From Thiobacillus sp. (lineage in GTDB: Bacteria > Pseudomonadota > Gammaproteobacteria > Burkholderiales > Thiobacillaceae): a DNA stretch of 64,000 bases. This document shows, in pieces, positions 9,169 through 17,690 of the stretch. The stretch covers positions 19,376 to 83,375 of the forward strand of contig JANJXT010000033.1 in assembly GCA_024708885.1 (NCBI GenBank). The letters are read 5' to 3'. The notes under the pieces were generated by a model. The model had not been told where the DNA came from and did not search any database. It worked only from the letters and a program-made list of their open reading frames with translations. The stretch's first letter is position 1, and the number at the start of each line of letters is the position of its first letter. The position numbers and the translations under genes are program-made.

Positions 9169-10899
9169 ATGCGCGCCACCCGCTTCTTCATTTCCACCGC
9201 CAAGGAAGCCCCATCCGAAGCCGAGCTCGTCAGCCACAAGCTGATGCTGCGCGCCGGCCTCATCAAGCGCCTGGGCTCGGGGCTCTACACCTGGATGCCG
9301 CTGGGGCTGCGCGCGCTGCGCCGGGTCGAGGCCGTGGTGCGCGAGGAAATGAACCGTGCCGGCGCAATCGAACTCCTGATGCCGGCGGTGCAGCCGGCCG
9401 AGCTGTGGCAGGAAACCGGGCGCTGGGCGGTGTTCGGGCCGCAGATGCTGAAGATCAAGGACCGCCACCAGCGCGACTTCTGCTTCGGCCCCACTCACGA
9501 GGAAGTCATCACCGACGTCGCGCGCCGCGAGATCAAGAGCTACCGCCAGCTGCCGGTGAACTTCTATCAGATCCAGATGAAGTTCCGCGACGAGATCCGC
9601 CCCCGCTTCGGCGTCATGCGCGCGCGCGAGTTCCTGATGAAGGACGCGTACTCCTTCCACGCCGGCCGTGACAGCCTGGTGGCGACCTACCAGACCATGT
9701 ACGACGCCTACACGCGGATTTTCAGCCGGCTCGGCCTCAGCTTCCGCGCGGTGGCCGCCGACACCGGCGCCATCGGCGGCTCGGGCTCGCACGAGTTCCA
9801 CGTGCTCGCCGATTCCGGCGAGGATCTCATCGCCTACTGCCCCGATTCCGACTACGCCGCCAACGTCGAGCTCGCCGAGGCGCTCGCCCCCGCGACACCG
9901 CGTGCCGCGCCGGCGGAACCGATGCGCGAGGTCGACACACCGAAGCAGACCACCTGCGAGGAGGTCGCCGCGCTGCTCGGCATCCCGCTCGAACGCACGG
10001 TGAAACTCGTCGCCGGCATGGCCGGCGAGCGCATGGTCGTCCTGCTGCTGCGCGGCGACCACATGCTGAACGAAGTGAAGCTCGCCAAGCTGGAGGGCAT
10101 GGCCGATTTCCGACTCGCCAACGAAGCCGAGATCCGCGAGGCGTTCGCCTGTCCGCCGGGCTTCCTCGGCCCGGTCGGTCTCGACCGCAGCCGGATCAAG
10201 GTCATCGCCGACCGCACGGCCGCCGCGATGAGCGATTTCGTGTGCGGCGCCAACAAGCCGAAATACCATCTGGCCGGCGTCAATTTCGGGCGCGACCTGC
10301 AGGAACCCGATTGGGTGGCCGATATACGGAATGTGGTCGCCGGCGACCCCAGCCCCGACGGCCGCGGCACGCTGGCCTTGTGCCGCGGCATCGAGGTCGG
10401 CCACGTGTTCCAGCTTGGCAGCAAGTATTCGCAGGCGATGAACGCGACGTATCTGGACGAAGCCGGCAAGGCGCAGGCGATGGAAATGGGCTGCTACGGC
10501 ATCGGCGTGTCGCGCATCGTCGCCGCCTCCATCGAGCAGCATCATGATGAAAAAGGCATCATCTGGCCCGTAGCAATGGCCCCTTTCTTGCTTGTGATCG
10601 TGGCAATCGGCTATGGCAAGAGCGAAGAGGTTAAAAAAGCAGCCGATACGTTGTATGCTGAATTGCTGGGCGCCGGCTTCGACGTGCTGCTGGACGACCG
10701 CGACGAGCGCCCCGGGGTGATGTTCGCCGATGCCGAACTGATCGGCATTCCGCACCGCGTCACCGTGGGCGAGCGCGGGCTGAAGGACGGCACGATCGAA
10801 TACCAGCCGCGCCACGGTGCGGACGGTCAGCCCGGCAAGGCGCAAAGCGTCGCGCTTGCCGACGCGAAGGAATTTCTGACTGGATTGCTGGAACACTGA
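9169..10899 (+). CDS. proS: Prolyl-tRNA synthetase (bacterial type, with editing domain)
   Basis: A 576-residue class II aminoacyl-tRNA synthetase. Motif 1 and 2 regions are visible ([36 protein letters not shown]), as is motif 3 ([17 protein letters not shown]). The insertion of about residues 225-385 is the YbaK-like domain that hydrolyses Ala-tRNA(Pro). The C-terminal anticodon-binding domain follows from about residue 470. The start [20 protein letters not shown] is family-typical. The lytic transglycosylase gene starts 1 nt after its stop codon. Confidence 0.98.
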   Translation: MRATRFFISTAKEAPSEAELVSHKLMLRAGLIKRLGSGLYTWMPLGLRALRRVEAVVREEMNRAGAIELLMPAVQPAELWQETGRWAVFGPQMLKIKDRHQRDFCFGPTHEEVITDVARREIKSYRQLPVNFYQIQMKFRDEIRPRFGVMRAREFLMKDAYSFHAGRDSLVATYQTMYDAYTRIFSRLGLSFRAVAADTGAIGGSGSHEFHVLADSGEDLIAYCPDSDYAANVELAEALAPATPRAAPAEPMREVDTPKQTTCEEVAALLGIPLERTVKLVAGMAGERMVVLLLRGDHMLNEVKLAKLEGMADFRLANEAEIREAFACPPGFLGPVGLDRSRIKVIADRTAAAMSDFVCGANKPKYHLAGVNFGRDLQEPDWVADIRNVVAGDPSPDGRGTLALCRGIEVGHVFQLGSKYSQAMNATYLDEAGKAQAMEMGCYGIGVSRIVAASIEQHHDEKGIIWPVAMAPFLLVIVAIGYGKSEEVKKAADTLYAELLGAGFDVLLDDRDERPGVMFADAELIGIPHRVTVGERGLKDGTIEYQPRHGADGQPGKAQSVALADAKEFLTGLLEH

Positions 10900-10900
10900 C

Positions 10901-11542
10901 ATGAACACGACGCCGCCGATCGCGCTTCTGCTCGCCGCCCTGGCGCTGGGACAACCGGCGTTCGCAGGCGCGCAGCGCGAAGAGGCCTTGTCGGCCAGCA
11001 CGCGGGCGTCGCTGCAGCGCGGGCTCGCCGACACCGCGGTCACGCGCACCGCGTTCAGCAACGTCGCCGACGAAGCGGCCTGGCTGAAGGACATGTCGCG
11101 CCGGCTCGCCCCGCGCATCCCGGACGAGGCCGAGCGCCTGGAATTCCTCACCACGCTGCACTGGGAGGCGTCGCGCGCCGGCATCGATCCCCAGCTCATG
11201 CTCGGCCTGATCCAGGTCGAAAGCGGTTTCCGCAAGTACGCCGTATCGCCGGTCGGTGCGCGCGGATATACGCAGGTGATGCCGTTCTGGGTCAAGGTCA
11301 TCGGCAACCCCGACCACAACCTGTTCCAGTTGCGCACCAACCTGCGCTACGGCGCACTGATCCTGCGCCACTACATCGACATCGAACGCGGCGACCTGTT
11401 CCGCGCACTCGGCCGCTACAACGGCAGCCTCGGCCGCCCGGAATATCCCAACCTGGTCGTCGGTGCCTGGAAACGTCACTGGGACTACACACCCGCCACG
11501 CGCTCGGCGGACAACCGCGTCGCAACGGGCTCGCCAGGCTGA
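10901..11542 (+). CDS. Lytic transglycosylase, SLT domain
   Basis: A 213-residue exported protein with a signal peptide (residues 1-22, ending AFAG). The SLT domain has the catalytic glutamate in LIQVESGFRKYAVSP, followed by GARGYTQVMPFW and the LRYGALILRHYI and ALGRYNGS blocks. It cleaves peptidoglycan between MurNAc and GlcNAc with anhydro-ring formation. It begins 1 nt after proS, so the two are translationally linked; this pairing is seen in other betaproteobacteria. Substrate preference and partner machinery cannot be told. Confidence 0.92.
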   Translation: MNTTPPIALLLAALALGQPAFAGAQREEALSASTRASLQRGLADTAVTRTAFSNVADEAAWLKDMSRRLAPRIPDEAERLEFLTTLHWEASRAGIDPQLMLGLIQVESGFRKYAVSPVGARGYTQVMPFWVKVIGNPDHNLFQLRTNLRYGALILRHYIDIERGDLFRALGRYNGSLGRPEYPNLVVGAWKRHWDYTPATRSADNRVATGSPG

Positions 11543-11677
11543 CTCGCCGGCGCGCCTGTCGGGATCACCACAAACCGTCGAGACTTCGGCAATTCCAGGC
11601 GGGCGTTCACGCCCATCCGTGCGCGCCGCACCCATTACAATCTACCATTGCCGCACACCGCGACATCCCGCTGCGAC

Positions 11678-11692
11678 TGGCACGCTCCCTGC
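11678..11692 (+). promoter_or_regulatory. Candidate sigma-54 promoter of the 11752 gene
   Basis: TGGCACG, 4 nt, then CTGC matches the -24/-12 consensus (TGGCACG-N4-TTGC) with one mismatch and exact GG-GC spacing. Transcription would begin near 11704, leaving a ~48-nt leader with a strong AAGGAGG ribosome-binding site. An enhancer site was not identified. Confidence 0.55.
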
Positions 11693-11751
11693 ATCACGTA
11701 CATCACTGCAGGAATCTTTCTGCACCCTTCATAACCTACAAGGAGGCGACA

Positions 11752-12243
11752 ATGGAGATGACGATGGAGTTGTCCCGCACGCTCAAGGGACACGAAGAGA
11801 TTTTCAACAACGGCCATACGCTGCGTCCGCGTCAGCGGCACATCCTGTTCAGCATGGGCAGCGAGGGTATTTCCTTCGGTGATCTATGCAAGAAACTGCC
11901 GCACTGCGCCGAGCTCGAGGCCATGATCAACGAACTGCTGCAACACGGCTTCATCCAGGCATTGCGCGGCACGGGCAGCAAACCATCGGCCGCGACCGCC
12001 GCGCGCGTGGCCGCGCCCAGCACGGCGACGGCCGACATTTCCTGTGTGCGTGGTTACGCGCTCGACTTCATGGCCGGCCTCGTCGGCACCAAGTCACCGG
12101 CTTACCGCCAGATGAGCGAGGTCACCAACCTGGACGGCCTCAACGCCGTGCTGCCGATGTGCCGCAAGGTCATCGCCGCAGTCGCTTCACCGCACCACGC
12201 GGCCGAGCTGGAAGCCGGCGTCGCCAGCCGTCTCGGCCGCTGA
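11752..12243 (+). CDS. Hypothetical protein with a winged-helix-like N-terminus
   Basis: A 163-residue cytoplasmic protein. The N-terminal half (LRPRQRHILFSMGS then SFGDLCKKLPHCAELEAMI and LLQHGFIQALRG) looks like a small helix-turn-helix/winged module, as in many betaproteobacterial proteins with an L-x-P-R-Q-R start. An Ala/Thr-rich linker (about residues 75-98) leads to a helical C-terminal domain (VRGYALDFMAGLVGT and onwards). The AAGGAGGCGACA ribosome-binding site is near perfect. A sigma-54 promoter candidate lies 60 nt upstream. It is convergent with the adaptor gene, and the function is unknown. Confidence 0.82.
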   Translation: MEMTMELSRTLKGHEEIFNNGHTLRPRQRHILFSMGSEGISFGDLCKKLPHCAELEAMINELLQHGFIQALRGTGSKPSAATAARVAAPSTATADISCVRGYALDFMAGLVGTKSPAYRQMSEVTNLDGLNAVLPMCRKVIAAVASPHHAAELEAGVASRLGR

Positions 12244-12255
12244 GGCAACGAGGCA

Positions 12256-12768
12256 TCAGGGCCGACCGCTGCCGAGGATGACCAGCGTCTTCGGCTGACA
12301 GTCGGCGCTGACCACCGTGCCGGGCTGGCCCGGCACGGCCTGCACCACGCCGGCGAACGGCGCCTTCAGTTCGGCATCCGCCAGGTTTTTTTTCGCCACC
12401 GCCTGCCGCGCCTGCGCCGCGGCGAGCGTCGCCCTGGCGCGCGTGTCGCGCAGGACGGCGGCATCGAGTTCGGTGGTCGACGATACGGTGCGCTCATAGA
12501 GCTCGCGTGCGCGTGCCAGTTCGCGCGCGGCATCGGCGGCATCCGCCTCGGCGCGCGCCTGCTCGGCCACGGCCTCGTCCAGCCGCGCCTGCAGGATGGC
12601 GGAGTCCAGGCGCAGCAGCACGCGCCCCTTGTCGACGCGCTGGCCGGATTTCACCAGCACCTCGGCAACCACACCCGACACGCGGGTGGTGAGTTCGACG
12701 CGCCCGTCGGCGCCGGCATGTCCTGCCGCCAGCAGTCCCACCACCGCCAGCACGAAACGGTTCATCAT
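12256..12768 (-). CDS. Short periplasmic adaptor (membrane fusion) protein
   Basis: A 170-residue exported protein with a signal peptide (about residues 1-20). It has one lipoyl-like half-motif (VELTTRVSGVVAEVLVKSGQ), a long coiled-coil hairpin of alternating Ala/Arg/Glu (about residues 55-125), and the second half-motif LKAPFAGVVQAVPGQPG. Full adaptors are 350-400 residues with beta-barrel and membrane-proximal domains, which are missing here. Its start overlaps the TolC-like stop (ATGA-type overlap). No inner-membrane pump gene is adjacent, so it must work with a pump encoded elsewhere. Confidence 0.8.
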   Translation of the reverse strand: MMNRFVLAVVGLLAAGHAGADGRVELTTRVSGVVAEVLVKSGQRVDKGRVLLRLDSAILQARLDEAVAEQARAEADAADAARELARARELYERTVSSTTELDAAVLRDTRARATLAAAQARQAVAKKNLADAELKAPFAGVVQAVPGQPGTVVSADCQPKTLVILGSGRP

Positions 12769-14033
12769 GGTTTTGCTCCCTCAACGGGCGGCAGGCTGCC
12801 GCCGGACAATGCTTCGAGCCGCGCCAGGGCCAGCGCGAGACGGTAATCCACCTGCTTGCGGCGCAGCGTGGCGGCCTGCGTCTCCGCCATGCTCGTGCCC
12901 AGATTGGTTTTCATTTCCAGCTCGTATTCGGCGCGCGCGCGCTCCAATGCCCAGTCGCGATATTCCACCTGCCTGTCTGCGGCGGGACGGCTGCTGCCGC
13001 GCAGCCATTCGATTTCCTGCAGGGTGACGAGCAGCATTTCCGACAGGTCGAGCTTGAGTTTCTCCAGCGTGGCGGCGGTGCGCGTTTTCAGGGCAAGCTC
13101 GCGCTCGATCCGCGCATCGACACGCCGGCCCTGATAAAGCGGCATGCTGAACACCAGGCCCGCGCTCGCCTCGTCACGTGTGCTCGATTCACGGCTGTAG
13201 CCGGCACCCACCACCTCGGCATCAAGCGAGGGATTGCGCTCGGCGCGAATCGCCGCCAGCCGCGCATCCGCGGCCGCCAGCCGCGCTTCCAGCACTTTCA
13301 CCTGGGGATTGTGCACGAGCACCCAGGGCAGCAGGCTTTCATACTCGGGCACCGGGCGCGCGTTATCCGGCAGCGCAGGGTCGGCAAGTTCGGTCGGCAG
13401 CGCACCGGGGCGATGCATCGCGTGCGCAAGGCGCTGGCGCGTCGCGCGCATGCGCTGCTGGCTGGCGTTGCGGCGCTCGCGAACATCCTGATAACGCGCA
13501 TCCTCGGCGAGCAGTTGCGGAAGGCTCAGCTCTCCCACCTCATGGCGATCCCGCGTGTTGTCGAAGGCTATGTAGGCCACCGCCATGAACTCGTCATCCA
13601 CGGCGTACTGGACGTCGGCCAGCAGCACATCGAAGTACCGTGCCATGATGTCGATGCGCCGCAGGCCGTCGGCATCCATCAGCGCAGCCTGGCGCGCGGC
13701 GACTTCCTGTTCCGCGGCGTCGACCGCGCGGCCGCTGCGGCCGAAGTCCAACAGGGGCTTGCGCGCGACGATGCGGGCGACGTTGTCGGGTTGCCAGTCG
13801 CCATCGGGTCGACGGCCGCGGCGCACGGCCCCATCGAGGAACAGGCTGAAATCCTGCCGGCTGGCTGCCTGTTCGAGATCGGCGCGCGCGGCCGCCAGAT
13901 CGCTCTCCGCGACGCGGCGGTCCGGGTGCGGCGCAGCCGCGGCAGCGAGCGCCTCCTCCAATGTCAAGCGCTCGGCGAGCGCAGGCGCCGACAGCGCCCA
14001 CGCGAGCAGGAAACCCAGCGCGAGGTGATTCAT
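12765..14033 (-). CDS. TolC-family outer membrane efflux protein
   Basis: A 422-residue outer-membrane channel protein with signal peptide MNHLALGFLLAWALSAPALA. The two tandem OEP repeats, rich in long helices, are visible (RLTLEEALAAAAAPHPDRR near the start; ALRRK-type helices at the end). The start was placed at 14033 because the 37 upstream codons lie inside the dispersed repeat at 14039-14194 and because the signal peptide begins there. It is translationally coupled to the adaptor gene. Together they form an incomplete tripartite system. Confidence 0.88.
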   Translation of the reverse strand: MNHLALGFLLAWALSAPALAERLTLEEALAAAAAPHPDRRVAESDLAAARADLEQAASRQDFSLFLDGAVRRGRRPDGDWQPDNVARIVARKPLLDFGRSGRAVDAAEQEVAARQAALMDADGLRRIDIMARYFDVLLADVQYAVDDEFMAVAYIAFDNTRDRHEVGELSLPQLLAEDARYQDVRERRNASQQRMRATRQRLAHAMHRPGALPTELADPALPDNARPVPEYESLLPWVLVHNPQVKVLEARLAAADARLAAIRAERNPSLDAEVVGAGYSRESSTRDEASAGLVFSMPLYQGRRVDARIERELALKTRTAATLEKLKLDLSEMLLVTLQEIEWLRGSSRPAADRQVEYRDWALERARAEYELEMKTNLGTSMAETQAATLRRKQVDYRLALALARLEALSGGSLPPVEGAKP

Positions 14034-14038
14034 CCTAC

Positions 14039-14194
14039 ATTCCGCACCACGGAAACACAGAGGCGCGGAGAAACCCGAAAACAGGGAATCCCCGCGCTTT
14101 TCCCCGCCCATCCATCGAATGAACCACGGCAGGAATGCAAGCATATGTTTTTACGCGCCGTTCCCTGTGTCTCTGTGGTTCAACTGTTTTTTTC
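14039..14194 (-). repeat. Dispersed ~156-bp repeat, copy B
   Basis: Read on the minus strand it begins with an A run and GTTGAACCACAGAGACACAG, has GTGGTTCATTCGATGG in the middle, and ends CCCTGTTTTCGGGTTTC then CCGTGGTGCGGAAT. It aligns end to end with copy A at 8946-9101 in inverted orientation. It fills the gap between the thioredoxin-like gene and the TolC-family gene. Confidence 0.85.
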
Positions 14195-14198
14195 AGGT

Positions 14199-14729
14199 TC
14201 ATTTGGTTTGCTTGTACTTCGCGAACGGCTGGCTGGCGTAGGCACCCTCCAGCACATAGCGCCCGAGCAAGAGGAATTCGGCCTTGTCCTTGGTCGGGCC
14301 GGTGTGGCGTGCGACCAGTTTGCCGTCGAGATCGAAGAACAGCAGCGTGGGCGTGGCGCGTACGCGATGGGCAAAGGCAAAGGCCTTCTCGGTGGTGTCC
14401 TTGCCCTCGAAATCGACCATTTCCGTGTCGCCATTGACGTCCATCGGATAGACGAGGAAGCTCTCGCGGTACGCGTCCTGCACATCCGCCTGGTTGAGGA
14501 TGGTCGTCCTCATGCGCGCGCAGAACGGACATTCGTCCATTTCGAAAAACAGGAAAATGCCTTTCTTGCCCTGCTTCCTGGCCTCCTGCAAGTCGGCCTG
14601 CAGGTCACCGAACTTGGGCTGGAAGAAATGGTTGATGGGGTCGCGCGTTTCCGCCCACGACGGGACGGCGCACAGCAACAGAAACGCAAACAGCAGACGT
14701 CGCACGATGTCGCCGCGTGCGTGTCTCAT
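14199..14729 (-). CDS. Exported thioredoxin-fold protein (SoxW-like)
   Basis: A 176-residue protein with a basic N-terminus and signal sequence (residues 1-26, ending PSWA). A CxxC active site occurs in FFEMDECPFCARMR (about residue 67). The cis-proline region RVRATPTLLFFDLDGK is intact. Proteins of this size with CPFC resemble SoxW and other periplasmic reductants that keep cysteines reduced. The start overlaps the stop of the TlpA-like gene by 4 nt (ATGA), so the two are co-expressed. The specific client is not evident, as no sox genes are near. Confidence 0.85.
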   Translation of the reverse strand: MRHARGDIVRRLLFAFLLLCAVPSWAETRDPINHFFQPKFGDLQADLQEARKQGKKGIFLFFEMDECPFCARMRTTILNQADVQDAYRESFLVYPMDVNGDTEMVDFEGKDTTEKAFAFAHRVRATPTLLFFDLDGKLVARHTGPTKDKAEFLLLGRYVLEGAYASQPFAKYKQTK

Positions 14730-15223
14730 TTCTTGCCCACCGCGGCGGTCTTGCTGGCGATGTAGCCCTCGACCGCGGCACGGGTGATCGCGCCCACCTG
14801 CTGCGCGACCAGCTTGCCTTCGGGGTTGTACAGATACGTCGTCGGCAGCCCCTGCACCGGCCCGATCTGGCTCACCATCTGGCGATTGCCGAGCACGATC
14901 GGATAAGTCACCAAAAGCCCTTCGGCGAAGTCCGTCACCTGCTTCGGATTGCGGTAATCGAGTGCGATGCCGATGACGACGAGCTTGTTCGCCTTGTTCT
15001 CGTGCAGCGCGATGAGGTCGGGAATCTCGTCGAGGCAGGGCGGACACCAGGTCGCCCAGTAGTTCACCAGCACCCACTTGCCCTTGTAGCCGGCAAGCGT
15101 GTGCGTCTTGCCGGCGGTGTCGGTGAGCTTGAAGCCATCCGCCTGTGCCCAGCCCGCTGCCAGCGCGAGCAGCAGCCCCGCCAGCCACATCGGATAGAAT
15201 CGCCCTCTTTGCAACATCTGCAT
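14726..15223 (-). CDS. TlpA-family thiol:disulfide oxidoreductase
   Basis: A 165-residue exported protein with signal anchor YPMWLAGLLLALAAGWAQA. The thioredoxin motif WATWCPPCLDEIPDL (about residues 64-78) and cis-Pro segment VQGLPTTYLYNPEGK are present. Such proteins reduce periplasmic disulfides, for instance in cytochrome c maturation. The start at 15223 (MQMLQRG) has GGGGGA 4 nt upstream; much longer in-frame extensions were rejected because they run antisense into the fumarase-family gene. Its promoter must overlap the divergent gene, whose start is 14 nt away. Confidence 0.88.
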   Translation of the reverse strand: MQMLQRGRFYPMWLAGLLLALAAGWAQADGFKLTDTAGKTHTLAGYKGKWVLVNYWATWCPPCLDEIPDLIALHENKANKLVVIGIALDYRNPKQVTDFAEGLLVTYPIVLGNRQMVSQIGPVQGLPTTYLYNPEGKLVAQQVGAITRAAVEGYIASKTAAVGKK

Positions 15224-15236
15224 CGGTTCCCCCATC

Positions 15237-16637
15237 ATGAATGAATTCCGTATCGAGAAAGACTCGCTCGGCGATGTCCGGGTTCCCGTCTCCGCATGGT
15301 ACGGCGCGCAAACGGCGCGTGCCGTGGCCAATTTTCCCATTTCGGGACGCCGCCCGGATAAGGATTTCGTACTAGCGCACGTGCGCATCAAGCTCGCCGC
15401 CGCGCGGGCCAACTGCCAGCCGGGCTGGCTGTCCGAGCAGAAGCGCGACGCCATCGTCGCCGCCTGCGAGAAGATCCTCGCCGGCGAGTATAGCGAGGAA
15501 TTCGTCGTCGACCGCTTCCAGGCCGGCGCCGGCACCAGCCACAACATGAACAGCAACGAGGTGATCGCCAACCTCGCCAACGTCGCGCTCGGCGGCGAAA
15601 AGGGCAGCTACAAGCCGGTCAACCCCAACGACGACGTCAACATGGGGCAGTCGACCAACGACACCATCCCCACCGCGATCCGGCTCGCCGTGCTCGCCAA
15701 GCTGCCGCGCCTGGTCGCCGCGGTGCACGCGATGGCCGCCGAATTCAGCCGTCTAGCCGAACGCGAGCAGGACACCGTGAAGTCCGGCCGCACGCATTTG
15801 CAGGATGCGGTGCCGACCACGCTGGGCCAGGAATTTTCCGGCTACGCGTGGACGCTGACGCGCTGCGCCGCCAGTCTCGAAGCGGTGCGCCCGGCCTTGT
15901 GCGAAATCGGCCTGGGTGGCTCCGCCGCCGGCACCGGTCTCAACACCTCGCCCGACTATCCGGCGCGTGCCGCCGCCGAGCTGGCGAAGCTCACCGGTGA
16001 ACCGACCCAGGTCGGCAACCTCGTCGCGCAGATGCAGTCGATGAACGACCTCGCGCGGCTGTCGGGCGAGATCCGCAACCTCGCGCTCGAACTCACGCGG
16101 ATATCCAATGACCTGCGCCTGCTCGCCTCCGGCCCACGCACGGGCTTGGGCGAAATCCAGCTGCCGCCGGTGCAGCCGGGGTCGTCGATCATGCCCGGCA
16201 AGGTCAACCCGGTGATGTTCGAGATGCTGAACCAGGTGTGCTTCCAGGTGCTCGGACAGGACGCCGCCGTCTCGTACATGGCGCAGGCCGGGCAGATGGA
16301 GCTCAACGTGATGATGCCGGCGCTCGGCTCCGCCCTCTTCGACGCCATGGACTGGCTCACCAACGCGATGCACGCCGCCACCGAGAAGAACCTCAAGGGC
16401 ATCGTCGTGAATCGGGAACGCTGCGCGTTCTTCATTCACCAGAGCGTCGCGCTCGCCACCCTGCTCAATACGCAGATCGGCTACAACCAGGCCGCCGAGG
16501 TCGCCAAGGAATCGGAGAAATCCGGCCGCCCGGTGCGCGACATCGTCGCCGAGCGCGGTCTCATGAGCGCCGCCGACTTCGACGCGCTGGTGCTCGCCGC
16601 CGCGCACGGCATCGGCAGCGGCGGCGGGGGCGGCTGA
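15237..16637 (+). CDS. Aspartase/class II fumarase superfamily lyase, probably aspartate ammonia-lyase
   Basis: A 466-residue tetrameric lyase with the superfamily signature GSSIMPGKVNP (about residues 318-328) and GTSHNMNSNEVIANLAN (about residue 100). The catalytic SS-loop serine and the His in GRTHLQDAVP are intact. Several segments (FRIEKDSLGD, NQVCFQVLGQ, AGQMELNVMMP) look more like aspartase, while others (IGYNQAAEVAKES) are closer to FumC, so substrate is uncertain: aspartate to fumarate plus ammonia is favoured. The C-terminus is a glycine run. It starts 14 nt from the divergent TlpA-like gene. Confidence 0.85.
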   Translation: MNEFRIEKDSLGDVRVPVSAWYGAQTARAVANFPISGRRPDKDFVLAHVRIKLAAARANCQPGWLSEQKRDAIVAACEKILAGEYSEEFVVDRFQAGAGTSHNMNSNEVIANLANVALGGEKGSYKPVNPNDDVNMGQSTNDTIPTAIRLAVLAKLPRLVAAVHAMAAEFSRLAEREQDTVKSGRTHLQDAVPTTLGQEFSGYAWTLTRCAASLEAVRPALCEIGLGGSAAGTGLNTSPDYPARAAAELAKLTGEPTQVGNLVAQMQSMNDLARLSGEIRNLALELTRISNDLRLLASGPRTGLGEIQLPPVQPGSSIMPGKVNPVMFEMLNQVCFQVLGQDAAVSYMAQAGQMELNVMMPALGSALFDAMDWLTNAMHAATEKNLKGIVVNRERCAFFIHQSVALATLLNTQIGYNQAAEVAKESEKSGRPVRDIVAERGLMSAADFDALVLAAAHGIGSGGGGG

Positions 16638-16665
16638 CGCCGTTTCCTTGAGAAGCCCGAACGCC

Positions 16666-17607
16666 ATGGCGATCCAGTGGTTCCCCGGTCACATGACCAC
16701 CGCGCGCAAGAAGGCCGCGGAAGCCATGGCCGACATCGACGTGGTGGTCGAAGTGCTCGACGCGCGCCTGCCCGAGGCCGGCAGCAACCCCATGATCCAC
16801 GAACTGCGCGCGCACCGGCAGCGGCCGTGCCTCAAGGTGCTGAACAAGATCGACCTCGCCGACCCCGACGCCACGCGCGCCTGGATCGATCATTACAACA
16901 AGCAGCCGGGCATGATGGCGGTGGCGATCTCGGCGAAGAAGGCCGGCGACGTCGCCCGGCTCGCGGGCCTGGCGCAAAAACTCGCGCCGCACCGCAACGA
17001 CACCTTCAAGCCGCTGCGCCTGATGATCATGGGCATCCCCAACGTCGGCAAGTCGACGCTCCTCAACACCTGGGCCAGGCGCCGCGTCGCCGCAGTCGGC
17101 GACGAACCCGCGGTCACCAAGTCGCAGCAGCGCATCAACCTGTCGCCGCGCCTGATCCTGGTCGACACGCCCGGCATGACCTGGCCGAAGATCGAACACG
17201 ATGCCGACGGCTTCATGCTCGCCGCCAGCCACGCCATCGGCCGCAACGCCGTCATCGACGAGGAAGTCGCGATCTTCCTCGCCGGCATCCTGCTCGAACG
17301 CTATCCGGCGCTGCTGCAGGCCCGCTACGGCTTCGACCCCGCCGAGCTCGACGCGACCGGCGTCGTCGAGGCGGTGGCGAAAAAGCGCGGCTGCCTCCTC
17401 AAGGGACGCGGCGGTGAACTCGACCTGGAAAAAGCAGCGATGATCCTCTTGACCGACTACCGCAGCGGCACGCTCGGCCGCATCAGCCTCGAGACACCCA
17501 AAACGCGGGCGGCGATGCTGGCGGCGGCAAGTGAAAAAAGCCCAACGAGGCCTGCCATGCGCTGCACACCTGGCTTTGGGTCTGAAAACGGTGACCCCAT
17601 TTTCTGA
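16666..17607 (+). CDS. ylqF: Ribosome biogenesis GTPase YlqF (RbgA-like)
   Basis: A 313-residue circularly permuted GTPase. The N-terminus reads MAIQWFPGHMTTARKK, the G4 motif NKIDLA comes first (about residue 60), and G1 (GIPNVGKSTLLNT, about residue 122) and G3 (LVDTPGMTWPK) follow. It acts in 50S assembly. The start was set at MAIQWFPGHM, since family members begin there; a TTG 18 nt upstream is also in frame. The final ~25 residues (ending FGSENGDPIF) are unlike the family and derive from a GGTGACCCCATTTTCTGACCCC-like sequence, so the tail may be a late replacement. Confidence 0.94.
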   Translation: MAIQWFPGHMTTARKKAAEAMADIDVVVEVLDARLPEAGSNPMIHELRAHRQRPCLKVLNKIDLADPDATRAWIDHYNKQPGMMAVAISAKKAGDVARLAGLAQKLAPHRNDTFKPLRLMIMGIPNVGKSTLLNTWARRRVAAVGDEPAVTKSQQRINLSPRLILVDTPGMTWPKIEHDADGFMLAASHAIGRNAVIDEEVAIFLAGILLERYPALLQARYGFDPAELDATGVVEAVAKKRGCLLKGRGGELDLEKAAMILLTDYRSGTLGRISLETPKTRAAMLAAASEKSPTRPAMRCTPGFGSENGDPIF

Positions 17608-17690
17608 CCCCTCCACACGTCGCTTCACTCCGACTGTCCACGTTCGATCGCCGCAATTGCGCCGATGATTTCGAACGTTGCGAGTCGGCC

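Noticed and set aside
8125..11340. Long minus-strand reading frame opposite proS (about 1071 codons)
   Set aside because: It is antisense to proS and the transglycosylase gene and borrows the real spermidine-synthase-like region only at its end. Long antisense frames are common in high-GC DNA; no domain or ribosome-binding site supports it.
15223..15580. Longer upstream start for the TlpA-like gene
   Set aside because: The extension is antisense to the start of the aspartase/fumarase gene and lacks export-signal logic, whereas MQMLQRG has a good ribosome-binding site and signal anchor.
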